Of a stretch of 64,000 nt of DNA, positions 24,449 through 33,684 are shown piece by piece. The position numbers and the translations under genes were made by a program. This DNA is from G965250275 sp965250275. Lineage in GTDB: Bacteria > Pseudomonadota > Alphaproteobacteria > Rhodobacterales > Rhodobacteraceae. Where the stretch lies: positions 434,001 to 498,000 of the forward strand of contig OZ252297.1 of the NCBI GenBank assembly GCA_965250275.1, read 5' to 3'. Under the pieces are notes generated by a model. The model had not been told where the DNA came from. It ran no database searches and saw only the letters and a program-made list of their open reading frames with translations. The first letter of the stretch is position 1; the number at the start of each line of letters is the position of its first letter.

Positions 24449-27400
24449 CTCGCAGAAATTCATTGCGCGGAACCGTGCCCCGCGGGTCCAGATCGAATAC
24501 GATGTCGAGCTTTATGGTGCCGAAAAGAAGGTTCAACTGCCCTTTGTGATGGGTGTGATGAGTGATCTGTCCGGCAAGTCGCTGGTCGAGCAACCCGCGA
24601 TCGATGACCGGAAATTCCTTGAGATCGACGCAGACAATTTTGACGATCGGATGAAAGCGATGGCGCCGCGCGCCGCGTTTGCGGTCCCGAACACCCTGAC
24701 GGGAGAGGGCAATCTGGAAGTCGATCTGACGTTCGAGAAGATGTCGGATTTCAGCCCTGAGGCAATTGCAGGGAAGGTTGATGCGCTCAAACCGTTGCTT
24801 GAGGCCCGCACACAGCTGTCGAACCTGATGGCATACATGGATGGCAAGGCCGGTGCAGAGACACTGATCGAAACCATCTTGAACAACCCGGCGCTGCTTG
24901 CCGCTGTGTCTCAGGGAAATGCAGAAGAACTGGATAGCACGGCGGCACTGGACAGCCTGCGCGCGGCTGCGCCCTCCGAAGACGAAGCGCCGGATCAGGC
25001 GGCTCAGGTTCTGGATGCCCTGCGGGCGCAGGACATCCCCGAAGTGGCTCCGGACACCTCCGTCGACGACGCCCTGTCGAGCATCCCCGAGGCGAAAGTT
25101 GCCGAAGAGGTCGATACAAGCGCAGACGTTCTGGGTGACCTCGCGGATGCCGCCCCGGAAGACGCTGCGCCCGACACGTTGGTTGACGACGCCCTGTCGA
25201 GCATCCTCGAGGCGGAAGTTGCCGAAGAGGTCGATACCAGTGCGGATGTTCTGAGCGATCTGGCGGAGGCCGCGCCGGAGGAAGCTGCGCCCGACACCTC
25301 CGTCGACGACGCATTGTCGAGCATCCCCGAGGCCGAGGTTGCCAAAGAGGTCGATACCAGTGCAGACGTTCTGAGTGAACTTGCGGATGCCGCGCCGGAA
25401 GAGGCTGCGCCTGACACCTCCGTCGACAACGCCCTGTCGAGTATCCCCGAGGTGGAAGTTGCCGAAGAGGTCGATACAAGCGCAGACGTTCTGGGTGACC
25501 TCGCAGACGCAGCGCCAGAGGAAGCTGCGCCCGACACCTCTCTCGACGACGCCCTGTCGAGCATCCCCGAGGCGGAAGTTCCCGAAGAGGTTGATACGAG
25601 CGCTGACGTTCTGGGTGACCTCGCAGACCCTGCCCCGGAGGAAGCTGCGCCCGACACGTCCGTCGACGACGCTTTGTCGAGCGTCCCAGAGGCGCAAGCT
25701 TTCGAAGAGGCCGATACGAGCGCGGATGTTCTGGGTGACCTCGTAGACGCAGCGCCGGAAGAGGCTGCGCCAGACACATCGGTTGACGATTTGCTGGGAG
25801 ACCTGGCGGACGTTGTTCCGGAGGAGGTCGAACCGGACACATCGGTTGATGAGGCATTGTCGAGCATTCCCGAGGCCGAAACCACCGAGGACGTTGATGC
25901 AAGCGCAGATGTCCTGAGTGATCTTGCGGACGTCGCCCCGGAGCCATCTGAGCCAGACACATCAGTGGACGATTTGCTGGGCGAGCTGGCCGAAGCAGCG
26001 CCGGAGGACTCGGCACCGGACACATCTGTTGAGGAAGCCCTGTCGAGCATCCCTGACACAGAGATCGATGTCGAGACCGACGCAAGCGCGGATATTCTAA
26101 ATGATCTCGCGGACATTGAACCCGCAGATGCTGCGCCGGGCACGTCCTTGGATGATCTGTTGGGTGACCTTGCGGACGACGAGCCAGAGGAGGCCGAGCC
26201 GGAAGTTCCTGTTGAAGACGTACAATCGGCTTCGGCGGAGGAGTTGACCAGTGACTTCGACGACTTGCTCGGCGACATGTCGTCAGCACCTGGAGAGAGC
26301 GAGGCAACTCTCGCGGACAACGCCCTCGATGCGACGGAAGACTTAGACGATCTGTTAGGTGATCTGGATGCGGATGAACCTGCTCTCACGTCCGGCGCCG
26401 AAGACGCAGAGACCCCCGAAGCCGAAGCCTTGGACGATTTGCTGGGCGATCTCGAAACGAACGAGCCTTCGGAAACGCCCAGCGCAGACACGGTGGAGCC
26501 GTCCGACTCCGAAAGTCCGGACGATCTGGTTGCCGGTACCGATGACAACGACACGGCTCCCACCGGCGAGTTGGATGATTTGCTGGGGGATCTTGGCGTT
26601 GAGGATCCAGCTGATGATCAGGCGGAGCTCTCCGATTCCGACGGATTGGACGACTTGCTGGGAGATATCGCGGACGAACCATCTGGTCCTGACGCAAATG
26701 AGGCGGACGCGCTGGACGATCTGTTGGGGGATCTTGAAACGGATGAGTCCGCTGATGTACCCGATGCCGAGAGTGAAGGGAGTTCAGAAGCCGACGATCT
26801 CGACGACCTGCTCGCCGCGGATGAGGTGGAAGAGGAGGAACCTGCCGCGGCGATGGACGCAGCGAACGATCTGGACGACTTGCTCGCGGATCTCGGGGCC
26901 ATTGGTGATGCGGTAGAAGCTGCCGAAGACGCGCCAGAAGAAGATGGCGGCGACGATCTCGAGGCTCTTCTGAACACTCTTGAAGAGGATGAACCAGACG
27001 GGTTAGACGATCTTCTGTCAGAATTGGATGAGGTGGGCGAGGACGACGCTGACGCCGGACTTGATGATCTTGACAGCCTGCTCGCGGACCTCGCCGCCGA
27101 CGATCCGGACGAGACCTTCGAAGAGACCGGCGAAACACCGGTCACCACAGATGTGGTAGAAGACGACAGTGACTTGGACGCGCTTCTTGCGGGTCTGGAA
27201 AGTGACGCGCCAGCCGAGATGGACGAGTTGGATGCGCTACTGGCAGACGTGGATGACAGCGCGGAAGAGGATGATCTGGATGCGCTTCTGGGGGACCTGG
27301 CTGACGAGTCCCCCGCAGCAAGTGAGGCGGTCGAGGAGGCGGAGATGTCGGACGATCCGGAGTTTGCATTTGGTACGATGGGAGCGCCACGCCCCGAAGC

Positions 27401-29036
27401 GTTGGTGCGCAAGAGGTTCCGGATTGCGATCTTTGGGGACTTTTCCGGTCGCGCCGCCCGAGGGGCCCTGGAGGTTGGGGACGACCTGGCCGTTCGGAGA
27501 GCCATCGTTCTGGACCCCGATACGGTTGAAGATGTCATTTCTGGATTCGGAACTACCCTTGTGCTGCCAATTGGCAAAGATGGCGCTGGCATCGAGGTGC
27601 GCCTGAGCGAGTTGGATGACCTGCATCCTGATGAGCTTTACGAAAAGGTGGAGCTGTTTTCAGCCCTTGCAGGACTGAAGAGCCAGCTGGGGGCCGGGGC
27701 GACCGCGGACTCCGCCGCATCACAGTTGACAGCCTGGGCTGAGACCTATGGGCAAAAGGCAGCACCTCCACGCCGGAAGTCGAGTGGCAATGCCGTGCGC
27801 GCCGATCTCAAGCTGAGCGATTTTCAGAAATTGATCGGAGATACCTCCGGGGCCTTGGCCCAGGCTTCGCCGATTGACGACATGTTGGCACGGGTTGTAG
27901 GGCCGCACATCCGTGCATTGCCCGATCCGGATGCCACTGCAATGGCGGAAGCGGTGGATGAGTCGTTGTCAGATGCGATGCGATTGGTTCTGCACCACCC
28001 CGAGTTTCAGTCGATCGAAGCGCAGTGGCGCAGTCTCGATCTGATTGCCCGTAGTGTCGAAGTGGACGACACGCTCGAGGTGATCCTTTACGATGTCTCG
28101 GCCGAAGAAATCGCGGCTGATCTGGCCAGCGCGGATGATCTGTCATCATCGGGGTTTGTGCGCCTTCTCACCGAGGAGCCGCTCGATGAAGAGAACGGCC
28201 GGGGCGGATACTCCGCTTTGATCGGGCTCTACACGTTTGAAGAAACCCCGCCACATGCGGAACTGCTGGGGCGGATCGCCCGTGTCGCAGCCCATGTCGA
28301 TGCGCCTTTCATCAGCGCTATCACACCCGGATATCTGGAGGTCGAAAAGAAGGATCGCCATCCTTTGGTGGCCGAGGCCTGGGATACGCTGCGGGCCATG
28401 CCAGAGGCCGGGCATTTGGCGTTGGCGTCCCCCCGGTTTCTTTTGCGACGCCCCTACGGCGCCAAGAGCGAGCCGATCTACGAGTTTGATTTCGAAGAAT
28501 TCACGATGTCCGAAGGGCTGAGCGGGATGCTCTGGGCCAATCCGGCCGTCTTGGTGACCATCTTGCTTGCGCGGTCATTCAAACAGAATGGACCATCACT
28601 GCAGCTGGGCAGCGTGATGTCGCTGGGCGAAATGCCATACCACTATGTCGTGGATCGGCACGGGGATCAGGTTGCATTGCCCTGCACAGAGCGTAACCTC
28701 TCGCTGGCCAAGCACGAATTTTCCGTGCAGCGTGGATACATGCCGGTCCTGTCTGCAAAGGGTCGGGACGAAATCAGGCTGGGCAGTTTCAATTCGGTAG
28801 CGGGGCAGGAATTGCTTGGCCCGTGGACCGGATTGCCGGCGCCGGAGCCATCGCCACCCAGACCGGCGGCACCGGCACCGGAACCGGAGGCCGACGCGCC
28901 CGACATTGGGGCGGATGACGGCGGGTTGGACGATCTCGACGATCTTCTGGCCGGATTTGATGACGCAGCCAGCGATGGCGGCGGGGATGACGATGATATG
29001 GACGCAGAATTAGCTGCGCTTTTGGATGATTTGTAA
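24438..29036 (+). CDS. Giant T6SS sheath-like fusion: TssB copy, acidic repeats, TssB/TssC-like module
   Basis: ATG 24438 (GTGAGG 7 bases upstream) gives a 1532-aa protein. Residues 1-160 are a TssB domain, identical to the stand-alone TssB over the first 48 residues and about four-fifths identical over the domain by eye. Residues about 165-980 are an extremely acidic low-complexity linker: first 40-residue repeats (APDTSVDDALSSIPEAEV type), then many copies of the short motif LDDLLGDL. Around residue 994 a second TssB-like part starts (RFRIAIFGDFSGR), followed by a TssC-like domain (about 1150-1470; LHHPEFQSIEAQWRSLDLIA, RFLLRRPYGAKSEPIYEFDF). An acidic tail again ends in LDDLLAGFDD. TssB-TssC-like single proteins are known as T6SS sheath-domain proteins; the added true TssB copy and very long linker are unusual. 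It may join or cap the sheath; its function is unproven. Confidence 0.9.
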   Translation: MADSSQKFIARNRAPRVQIEYDVELYGAEKKVQLPFVMGVMSDLSGKSLVEQPAIDDRKFLEIDADNFDDRMKAMAPRAAFAVPNTLTGEGNLEVDLTFEKMSDFSPEAIAGKVDALKPLLEARTQLSNLMAYMDGKAGAETLIETILNNPALLAAVSQGNAEELDSTAALDSLRAAAPSEDEAPDQAAQVLDALRAQDIPEVAPDTSVDDALSSIPEAKVAEEVDTSADVLGDLADAAPEDAAPDTLVDDALSSILEAEVAEEVDTSADVLSDLAEAAPEEAAPDTSVDDALSSIPEAEVAKEVDTSADVLSELADAAPEEAAPDTSVDNALSSIPEVEVAEEVDTSADVLGDLADAAPEEAAPDTSLDDALSSIPEAEVPEEVDTSADVLGDLADPAPEEAAPDTSVDDALSSVPEAQAFEEADTSADVLGDLVDAAPEEAAPDTSVDDLLGDLADVVPEEVEPDTSVDEALSSIPEAETTEDVDASADVLSDLADVAPEPSEPDTSVDDLLGELAEAAPEDSAPDTSVEEALSSIPDTEIDVETDASADILNDLADIEPADAAPGTSLDDLLGDLADDEPEEAEPEVPVEDVQSASAEELTSDFDDLLGDMSSAPGESEATLADNALDATEDLDDLLGDLDADEPALTSGAEDAETPEAEALDDLLGDLETNEPSETPSADTVEPSDSESPDDLVAGTDDNDTAPTGELDDLLGDLGVEDPADDQAELSDSDGLDDLLGDIADEPSGPDANEADALDDLLGDLETDESADVPDAESEGSSEADDLDDLLAADEVEEEEPAAAMDAANDLDDLLADLGAIGDAVEAAEDAPEEDGGDDLEALLNTLEEDEPDGLDDLLSELDEVGEDDADAGLDDLDSLLADLAADDPDETFEETGETPVTTDVVEDDSDLDALLAGLESDAPAEMDELDALLADVDDSAEEDDLDALLGDLADESPAASEAVEEAEMSDDPEFAFGTMGAPRPEALVRKRFRIAIFGDFSGRAARGALEVGDDLAVRRAIVLDPDTVEDVISGFGTTLVLPIGKDGAGIEVRLSELDDLHPDELYEKVELFSALAGLKSQLGAGATADSAASQLTAWAETYGQKAAPPRRKSSGNAVRADLKLSDFQKLIGDTSGALAQASPIDDMLARVVGPHIRALPDPDATAMAEAVDESLSDAMRLVLHHPEFQSIEAQWRSLDLIARSVEVDDTLEVILYDVSAEEIAADLASADDLSSSGFVRLLTEEPLDEENGRGGYSALIGLYTFEETPPHAELLGRIARVAAHVDAPFISAITPGYLEVEKKDRHPLVAEAWDTLRAMPEAGHLALASPRFLLRRPYGAKSEPIYEFDFEEFTMSEGLSGMLWANPAVLVTILLARSFKQNGPSLQLGSVMSLGEMPYHYVVDRHGDQVALPCTERNLSLAKHEFSVQRGYMPVLSAKGRDEIRLGSFNSVAGQELLGPWTGLPAPEPSPPRPAAPAPEPEADAPDIGADDGGLDDLDDLLAGFDDAASDGGGDDDDMDAELAALLDDL
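25051..25770 (+). repeat. In-frame tandem array of 120-bp units
   Basis: Six units with an exact 120-base period begin at 25051, 25171, 25291, 25411, 25531 and 25651, each starting near CGGACAC and containing GACGACGCCCTGTCGAGCAT or close variants. Each encodes 40 residues of the acidic linker of the sheath fusion. Degenerate continuations with deletions run on to about 26160. The units differ mainly by synonymous or conservative changes, so length variation between strains is expected. Confidence 0.93.
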
Positions 29037-29094
29037 AGACTGATTCAATCCGCGCGAGACCAATTTCGGGTCAGCCGGACCGAAAGGATAAGCA

Positions 29095-31254
29095 ATGGCG
29101 AAGCAACACGATGAAGCACCATTATGGGTGTCGGTCGATGACAAGACCGACGACGTGCTGATCCGACGGGCCATAGTCCGTGAAAAGATAAGCACACTGA
29201 CCGAAACCAAAGTCGAATTCCTGACCCAGAAGAACGATCTGAAGCTCGAAGAGCTCCTCGGAAAGAAGCTGACACTCCATCTGAAGACCGAGGAAGAGAA
29301 CGAACGGCTGTTCAGTGGGACCATTGTGACCATCGAGAGCAAAGGCTGGCGCGATGGCTACAATCAGCTGATCGCCGAAGTTCGCCCCTGGTTCTGGATG
29401 CTCACTCAGACCCTCGAGAGCCGCATCTTTCAGAACAAGACCACGCGCGAGATTATCGAGCAGATCTTCAGCGATCGCGGTTTCAGCAGCTTTGAGTTCT
29501 TTCTCAGCGAATCGCTGGTTTCGCGTGAGTACTGCGTTCAGTACCGAGAGAGCGATTTCGATTTCATCTCGCGCCTGATGGAAGAAGAAGGGATGTACTA
29601 CTTCTTCGATCACGCGCAGGGCAGTGACGACGGTGTGACGCTGGTCATCGGGGACGGAAAGGGTGCCCATTCCAAGGCACCCGAAAACGATGAACTGGAA
29701 TATGTAGCCGACGCCAGATCACGCGGTGCGCCGGGCGAATTCGTTTCAGAGTTCCTGGTGGGTGAGAACGTTGTGCCAGGAAAGGTCTCCCTGCGGGATT
29801 TTGACTTTTTGACACCCGCGACAGACCTCACCGTGCTCAGGAACGCGAACATCAGCCCCAAGCACAAGTACAAGAGTTACGAACTGTACGACTACCCGCG
29901 CCATTATCGAAAGGACCGGACTCTCGGCGAAAAGCGTGCAGATGTGATCCTGCAATCCGAAGAAGTCCGCTATAAGCGCGCGACAGGAAAAGCCAACGCC
30001 ATGACCCTCGCTACGGGCTGCACGTTCAAGCTGAAAGCGCAGGAGTTCGTTGACGGGATTTTCAGCGCCAAGGACATCAATGACAACAAGACGGATCTCC
30101 TGGTCACCGATGCTGTCTACTATTTGCAATCGACATCAGGGTTCGAATTCACGACAGAGCAGGTCAGTGGAGACACCGAGGTTCTCGAATTCCCGGAGGG
30201 TTTGGACGACATCTACCAGATTCAGTTCGGAACCATCCCGCTGACCGTTCAGTACCGTGCGCCGCTGAGTACCCCGTGGCCCGAGATACCGGGCATGCAC
30301 ACCGCAATTGTGGTGGGTCCGTCGGGAGAAGAAATCCACACAGACAAACATGGCCGCATCAAGGTTCAGTTCCACTGGGACCGAGAGGGCAAGAAGGACG
30401 ACAAGTCCTCCTGCTGGGTGCGCGTTATGACGCCATGGTCCGGCAAGAACTGGGGCATGGTCGCGGTGCCGCGGATCGGTCAGGAGGTGGTGATCCAGTT
30501 TGAGGAGGGCGATCCGGACCGACCAATCTGTACCGGCATGTTGTACAATGCTGACACGATGCCGCCCTACAAATACCCAGACGATGCGACACAATCGGGC
30601 ATCAAGACCAATTCATCAAAAGGCGGTGGTGGATTTAACGAATTGATGTTCGAGGACAAAAAAGGTGCTGAGCTGGTCCGCTTCCAGGCCCAGCGGGACT
30701 ACCAACAGATCGTCAAAAACGATGCTGAGATCACAATCGGCACCGAAACCAAAGAGGAAGGCAACCTGACGGTGACGGTCCACAATGACGTCACCGAGAC
30801 GATCAAGGAGGGCAGCCACACCTACACGGTCGAGATGGGGAACGTCATCGAGACGATCGAAGAGGGGAACCATACATTCGATGTCTCAACGGGAACCCAG
30901 GAAATCACAATAGAAGGGGACAAGACTGAGACCATCAAGACTGGTGACCGCATCACCAGCGTGGACAGCGGCAATCATGAGACCACGGTAAAGGCCGGGA
31001 ACCACACAACAGAAGTAAAAACGGGCAACCATGAAACCAAGGTCAAGCTTGGCAAGATCACCATGGAAGCCATGCAAAAGATCGAGTTGAAAGTCGGCGC
31101 CAGTACACTGACCCTGGAGCCCGCCAAGATAACCCTGAAGTCTCCGATAGTGAACATTCAGGGCGATGCCATGGTGGAAGTCAAAAGCGTGATGACCAAT
31201 GTCAAGGGGGACGCCATGCTCGTCCTCAAGGGCGGTCTGACCATGGTCAACTAG
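29095..31254 (+). CDS. vgrG: T6SS spike protein VgrG (TssI)
   Basis: This 719-aa protein has the gp27-like N-terminal half with YRESDFDFISRLMEEEGMYYFF and the gp5-like OB region with HGRIKVQFHWDREGK and GKNWGMVAVPRIGQEVVIQF. It ends in a repetitive beta-helix (GNHTFDV, GNHETTV, GNHTTEV, GNHETKV). There is no C-terminal enzymatic extension, so it is a structural VgrG rather than an evolved one. AAGGA is 7 bases before ATG. A DUF6931-like gene and a PAAR gene follow, forming a vgrG island inside the cluster. Confidence 0.97.
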   Translation: MAKQHDEAPLWVSVDDKTDDVLIRRAIVREKISTLTETKVEFLTQKNDLKLEELLGKKLTLHLKTEEENERLFSGTIVTIESKGWRDGYNQLIAEVRPWFWMLTQTLESRIFQNKTTREIIEQIFSDRGFSSFEFFLSESLVSREYCVQYRESDFDFISRLMEEEGMYYFFDHAQGSDDGVTLVIGDGKGAHSKAPENDELEYVADARSRGAPGEFVSEFLVGENVVPGKVSLRDFDFLTPATDLTVLRNANISPKHKYKSYELYDYPRHYRKDRTLGEKRADVILQSEEVRYKRATGKANAMTLATGCTFKLKAQEFVDGIFSAKDINDNKTDLLVTDAVYYLQSTSGFEFTTEQVSGDTEVLEFPEGLDDIYQIQFGTIPLTVQYRAPLSTPWPEIPGMHTAIVVGPSGEEIHTDKHGRIKVQFHWDREGKKDDKSSCWVRVMTPWSGKNWGMVAVPRIGQEVVIQFEEGDPDRPICTGMLYNADTMPPYKYPDDATQSGIKTNSSKGGGGFNELMFEDKKGAELVRFQAQRDYQQIVKNDAEITIGTETKEEGNLTVTVHNDVTETIKEGSHTYTVEMGNVIETIEEGNHTFDVSTGTQEITIEGDKTETIKTGDRITSVDSGNHETTVKAGNHTTEVKTGNHETKVKLGKITMEAMQKIELKVGASTLTLEPAKITLKSPIVNIQGDAMVEVKSVMTNVKGDAMLVLKGGLTMVN

Positions 31255-31264
31255 GAGCGATGAC

Positions 31265-31870
31265 ATGACAGATCGTTTCAAAGACATGGTGAAAGTGCCC
31301 AAGGAACCAGCGGCAAAGATGCTGGCGCACACCAACACGCGCTTGAAAACCAACCTCGAAAGCCCTGCGAGTGCCCTTCCGGAAGTGGTTATGGAAGAGC
31401 TGGATCGCAAAAATGCCATCGTGGACATGCTGCGTGTCATGGCCATCATATTGCCGCCACGTGAACGGGTCTGGTGGGCCTGCCTCGCGGCGCGCGATCT
31501 TGTGGGACCGGGCCCGGACAATGCAACCCCGTCCCTTGCAGCGGCGGAGGCGTGGGTTTTCAAACCAACGCCCGAGAACCGTGACGAAGCGCGCGCGACG
31601 CTGGACCATGCGTATGTGGATGACGAAACCGTAAACTGCGCGGTCTCGGTGCTTTATGCTGATGGGACCCTTGGTCCTGGGGATTTGGCCAATCATCCGG
31701 CCCCTGCCGGCGCAGCCGAGGTTGCGGCCTTTGCGATGAATGTCGTGGCGCTGGGCGAACACTCTGATAAGTTCGAGGAGTATGGCCAGATGCTGATCGA
31801 TCGCGGCGTGAACATTGCACGCGGCGGAAACGGGCAGGTCGAACCTGAACACGCCGTGGAGGAGGGCTGA
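31265..31870 (+). CDS. DUF6931-like T6SS accessory protein (function unknown)
   Basis: This 201-aa protein is mostly helical with no signal peptide or membrane segment. The core PPRERVWWACLAARDLVGPG and a later WVFKPTPENRDEA resemble, as I recall, the DUF6931 family found beside T6SS genes. It lies between vgrG (10 bases upstream) and a PAAR gene (2 bases downstream), the position commonly used by chaperones or adaptors that load effectors on the spike. Alternatively it is a small effector. No catalytic motif is seen. Confidence 0.75.
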   Translation: MTDRFKDMVKVPKEPAAKMLAHTNTRLKTNLESPASALPEVVMEELDRKNAIVDMLRVMAIILPPRERVWWACLAARDLVGPGPDNATPSLAAAEAWVFKPTPENRDEARATLDHAYVDDETVNCAVSVLYADGTLGPGDLANHPAPAGAAEVAAFAMNVVALGEHSDKFEEYGQMLIDRGVNIARGGNGQVEPEHAVEEG

Positions 31871-31872
31871 AC

Positions 31873-32172
31873 ATGACAATGCCGCAAGCCAGGCTGACGG
31901 ATATGCAAATGTGCAATGTCCCGGTTGTCGTAGTCCCGCCTGCACCACCCGCGCCCTTGCCGATTGTGGCCAAGGGCGAGCCCACTGTTCTGGTTGGCAT
32001 GCTGCCTGCAGCACGGGTGACGGATATGCACTCCTCTGCTCCACCGCACCCGATTGTGAAAGGCTCCATGACGGTTTTGATTGGCAAGCTCCCCTCGGCC
32101 AGAATAGGGGATCTGGCTGCGTGCGGTGGTGCAATTATCAAAGGCGAGTTCACCGTTCTGGTTGGAGGCTGA
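31873..32172 (+). CDS. PAAR-domain spike tip protein
   Basis: This 99-aa protein consists almost only of a PAAR domain: repeated hydrophobic turns VLVGMLPAARVTDMH and VLIGKLPSARIGDLAACGG, with His and Cys residues suited to zinc binding near the tip. PAAR proteins sharpen the VgrG spike and can carry effectors. No C-terminal toxin extension is present, so any cargo must bind non-covalently. The start follows GGAGG, and the next gene begins 9 bases later. Confidence 0.93.
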   Translation: MTMPQARLTDMQMCNVPVVVVPPAPPAPLPIVAKGEPTVLVGMLPAARVTDMHSSAPPHPIVKGSMTVLIGKLPSARIGDLAACGGAIIKGEFTVLVGG

Positions 32173-32180
32173 ATGCACCC

Positions 32181-33641
32181 ATGACGGTCACGCTGAAATT
32201 CCAGTCCTCGGGTATGGTGCCGGGTGATGGGCGCCCTGCTGTGATGAAGGGTGGTAGTCTGACCGTAGGTCGCGGACCATCGAATGATTTGGTGCTGCCG
32301 GATCCCGACCGCATGCTGTCAAAAAGCCATTTCGTCATCGAGGACCACAACGGCAGTGTTGTCATCGTTGATCTCAGCACCAATGGCACATTTCTGAACT
32401 ACTCCAAGATTCCGCTGGGCCGAACGCCTACGCCACTCAACAGTGGCGATGTTCTGTCCGCTGGTGGCTACGAGTTGGTGGTCGAGTTTGGTGCGGACGC
32501 AGCTGACTTGGACGATCTGATTGCGCCGCCGGCTGCGCAGGCAAACGTTTCACACGGTCAGGCTCAAAATGCCCCTGACCCTTTGGCGCTCCTGGACGAT
32601 GCGGGCCCGGGCGGAGATTTTCTGGATGATCTTCTTGGATCGGAAGAGGGGCCAAAGGGGCCGGGACAGATCGAAATTCCCGATCCCATCGATCAATTGC
32701 TCCCACCGCTGGGCGAAGAAGAGGATCCGTTCTTCGCCAAGCCCAAGGACGGGCGCGAGGGTGAAGGGGCAAGCATGCCCATGCACAACCCGTCGGTGCA
32801 GGATGCTTTCACCACACCGCAACCGGGCGGCGGCGCTGCGGTTATCCCGGACGACTGGGACGATGACTTTCTGAACCCAAATGCGCCTGCGCCAGACCCC
32901 ACGCCAACACCAGCCCCGGCGCCCCCGGCGGCGTCTGCTCCGCCCCCGGCACCCCCGGCTGACCCCGCACCGCAGGCGCCACCGGCTGAATCTGTAGTGT
33001 CAGAGCCCGCGACGCCGGCCCCGCCGCAGGCTACAGAAGAGGTGCCCGCGATGGTTGGCGATCAGGCGGCGGCACGCGCATTTCTGGACGCGCTGCAGGC
33101 CGAAGACCTGAAGATCGACGATGCCGATTTGCGGAACACCATGGCGCGCATGGGGCGGGTCCTGCGTACAATGATCGTGGGCTTGCGCGAAATCCTGATG
33201 ACCCGGACGTCGATCAAATCCGAGTTTCGGATCGATCAGACCATGATCAGTGCAGGGGGGAACAACCCGCTGAAATTCTCGATCAGCCCGGAACAGGCGA
33301 TTGAGGCGTTGGTCAGGCCCGCGACCAAAGGATACTTGGGCGCCGAAACGGCGACCGAGCAGGCGCTGGAAGACATCAAAGCGCATGAAGTGGCTATGGT
33401 CACTGGCATGGAGGCCGCTCTCAAAGGAGTGCTGGCCAAACTGAACCCCGAGGTTCTTGCCGGTCAGATCGAGACCTCAGGTGCGCTGGGCAGCCTCTTG
33501 AAGGGGCGCAAGGCGCGATATTGGGAAGTTTACGAGAAGATGTACGCCGAGATTTCGGATCAGGCCGAGAACGATTTTCACGACTTGTTCAGCCGTGAAT
33601 TCGCGCGGGCCTACAAGGAGCAGCTCGATAAGCTGAAGTAA
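32181..33641 (+). CDS. tagH: T6SS FHA-domain protein TagH (Fha/ImpI)
   Basis: This 486-aa protein carries an N-terminal FHA domain (about residues 20-95) with the phosphothreonine-binding residues in GRGPSNDLVLPD, LSKSHFVIE and STNGTFLN. A long Pro/Ala/Asp-rich linker contains FLDDLLG and IPDDWDDDF. A C-terminal TagH domain follows (about 300-486) with MGRVLRTMIVGLREILMTRT and a final LFSREFARAYKEQL. In other T6SS, Fha binds a phosphorylated partner made by PpkA and removed by PppA to allow assembly; here only the phosphatase is encoded in the window. The linker motif LDDLLG is shared with the sheath fusion. Confidence 0.95.
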   Translation: MTVTLKFQSSGMVPGDGRPAVMKGGSLTVGRGPSNDLVLPDPDRMLSKSHFVIEDHNGSVVIVDLSTNGTFLNYSKIPLGRTPTPLNSGDVLSAGGYELVVEFGADAADLDDLIAPPAAQANVSHGQAQNAPDPLALLDDAGPGGDFLDDLLGSEEGPKGPGQIEIPDPIDQLLPPLGEEEDPFFAKPKDGREGEGASMPMHNPSVQDAFTTPQPGGGAAVIPDDWDDDFLNPNAPAPDPTPTPAPAPPAASAPPPAPPADPAPQAPPAESVVSEPATPAPPQATEEVPAMVGDQAAARAFLDALQAEDLKIDDADLRNTMARMGRVLRTMIVGLREILMTRTSIKSEFRIDQTMISAGGNNPLKFSISPEQAIEALVRPATKGYLGAETATEQALEDIKAHEVAMVTGMEAALKGVLAKLNPEVLAGQIETSGALGSLLKGRKARYWEVYEKMYAEISDQAENDFHDLFSREFARAYKEQLDKLK

Positions 33642-33684
33642 GGTCCGCTCAGGCGGAAACGAGCAGGGTAGAAGGAGGGCGCGC

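Noticed and set aside
25051..25770. Evenly spaced repeats that could suggest a CRISPR array
   Set aside because: The period is 120 bases with no unique spacers, the repeats are in frame in a protein gene, and no cas gene is present.
25004..26563. Long antisense open frames opposite the fusion gene (also 24787-26307 and 24273-25697 minus)
   Set aside because: They mirror the acidic repeat coding in reverse and give Ser/Ala/Arg/Pro-rich nonsense proteins without start signals.
12497..32172. Contractile-tail-like genes as a prophage or R-type tailocin
   Set aside because: ClpV, TssF/G/K/L/M, TagF/H/J and PAAR identify a T6SS. No capsid, lysis, tape-measure or tail-fibre genes are present.
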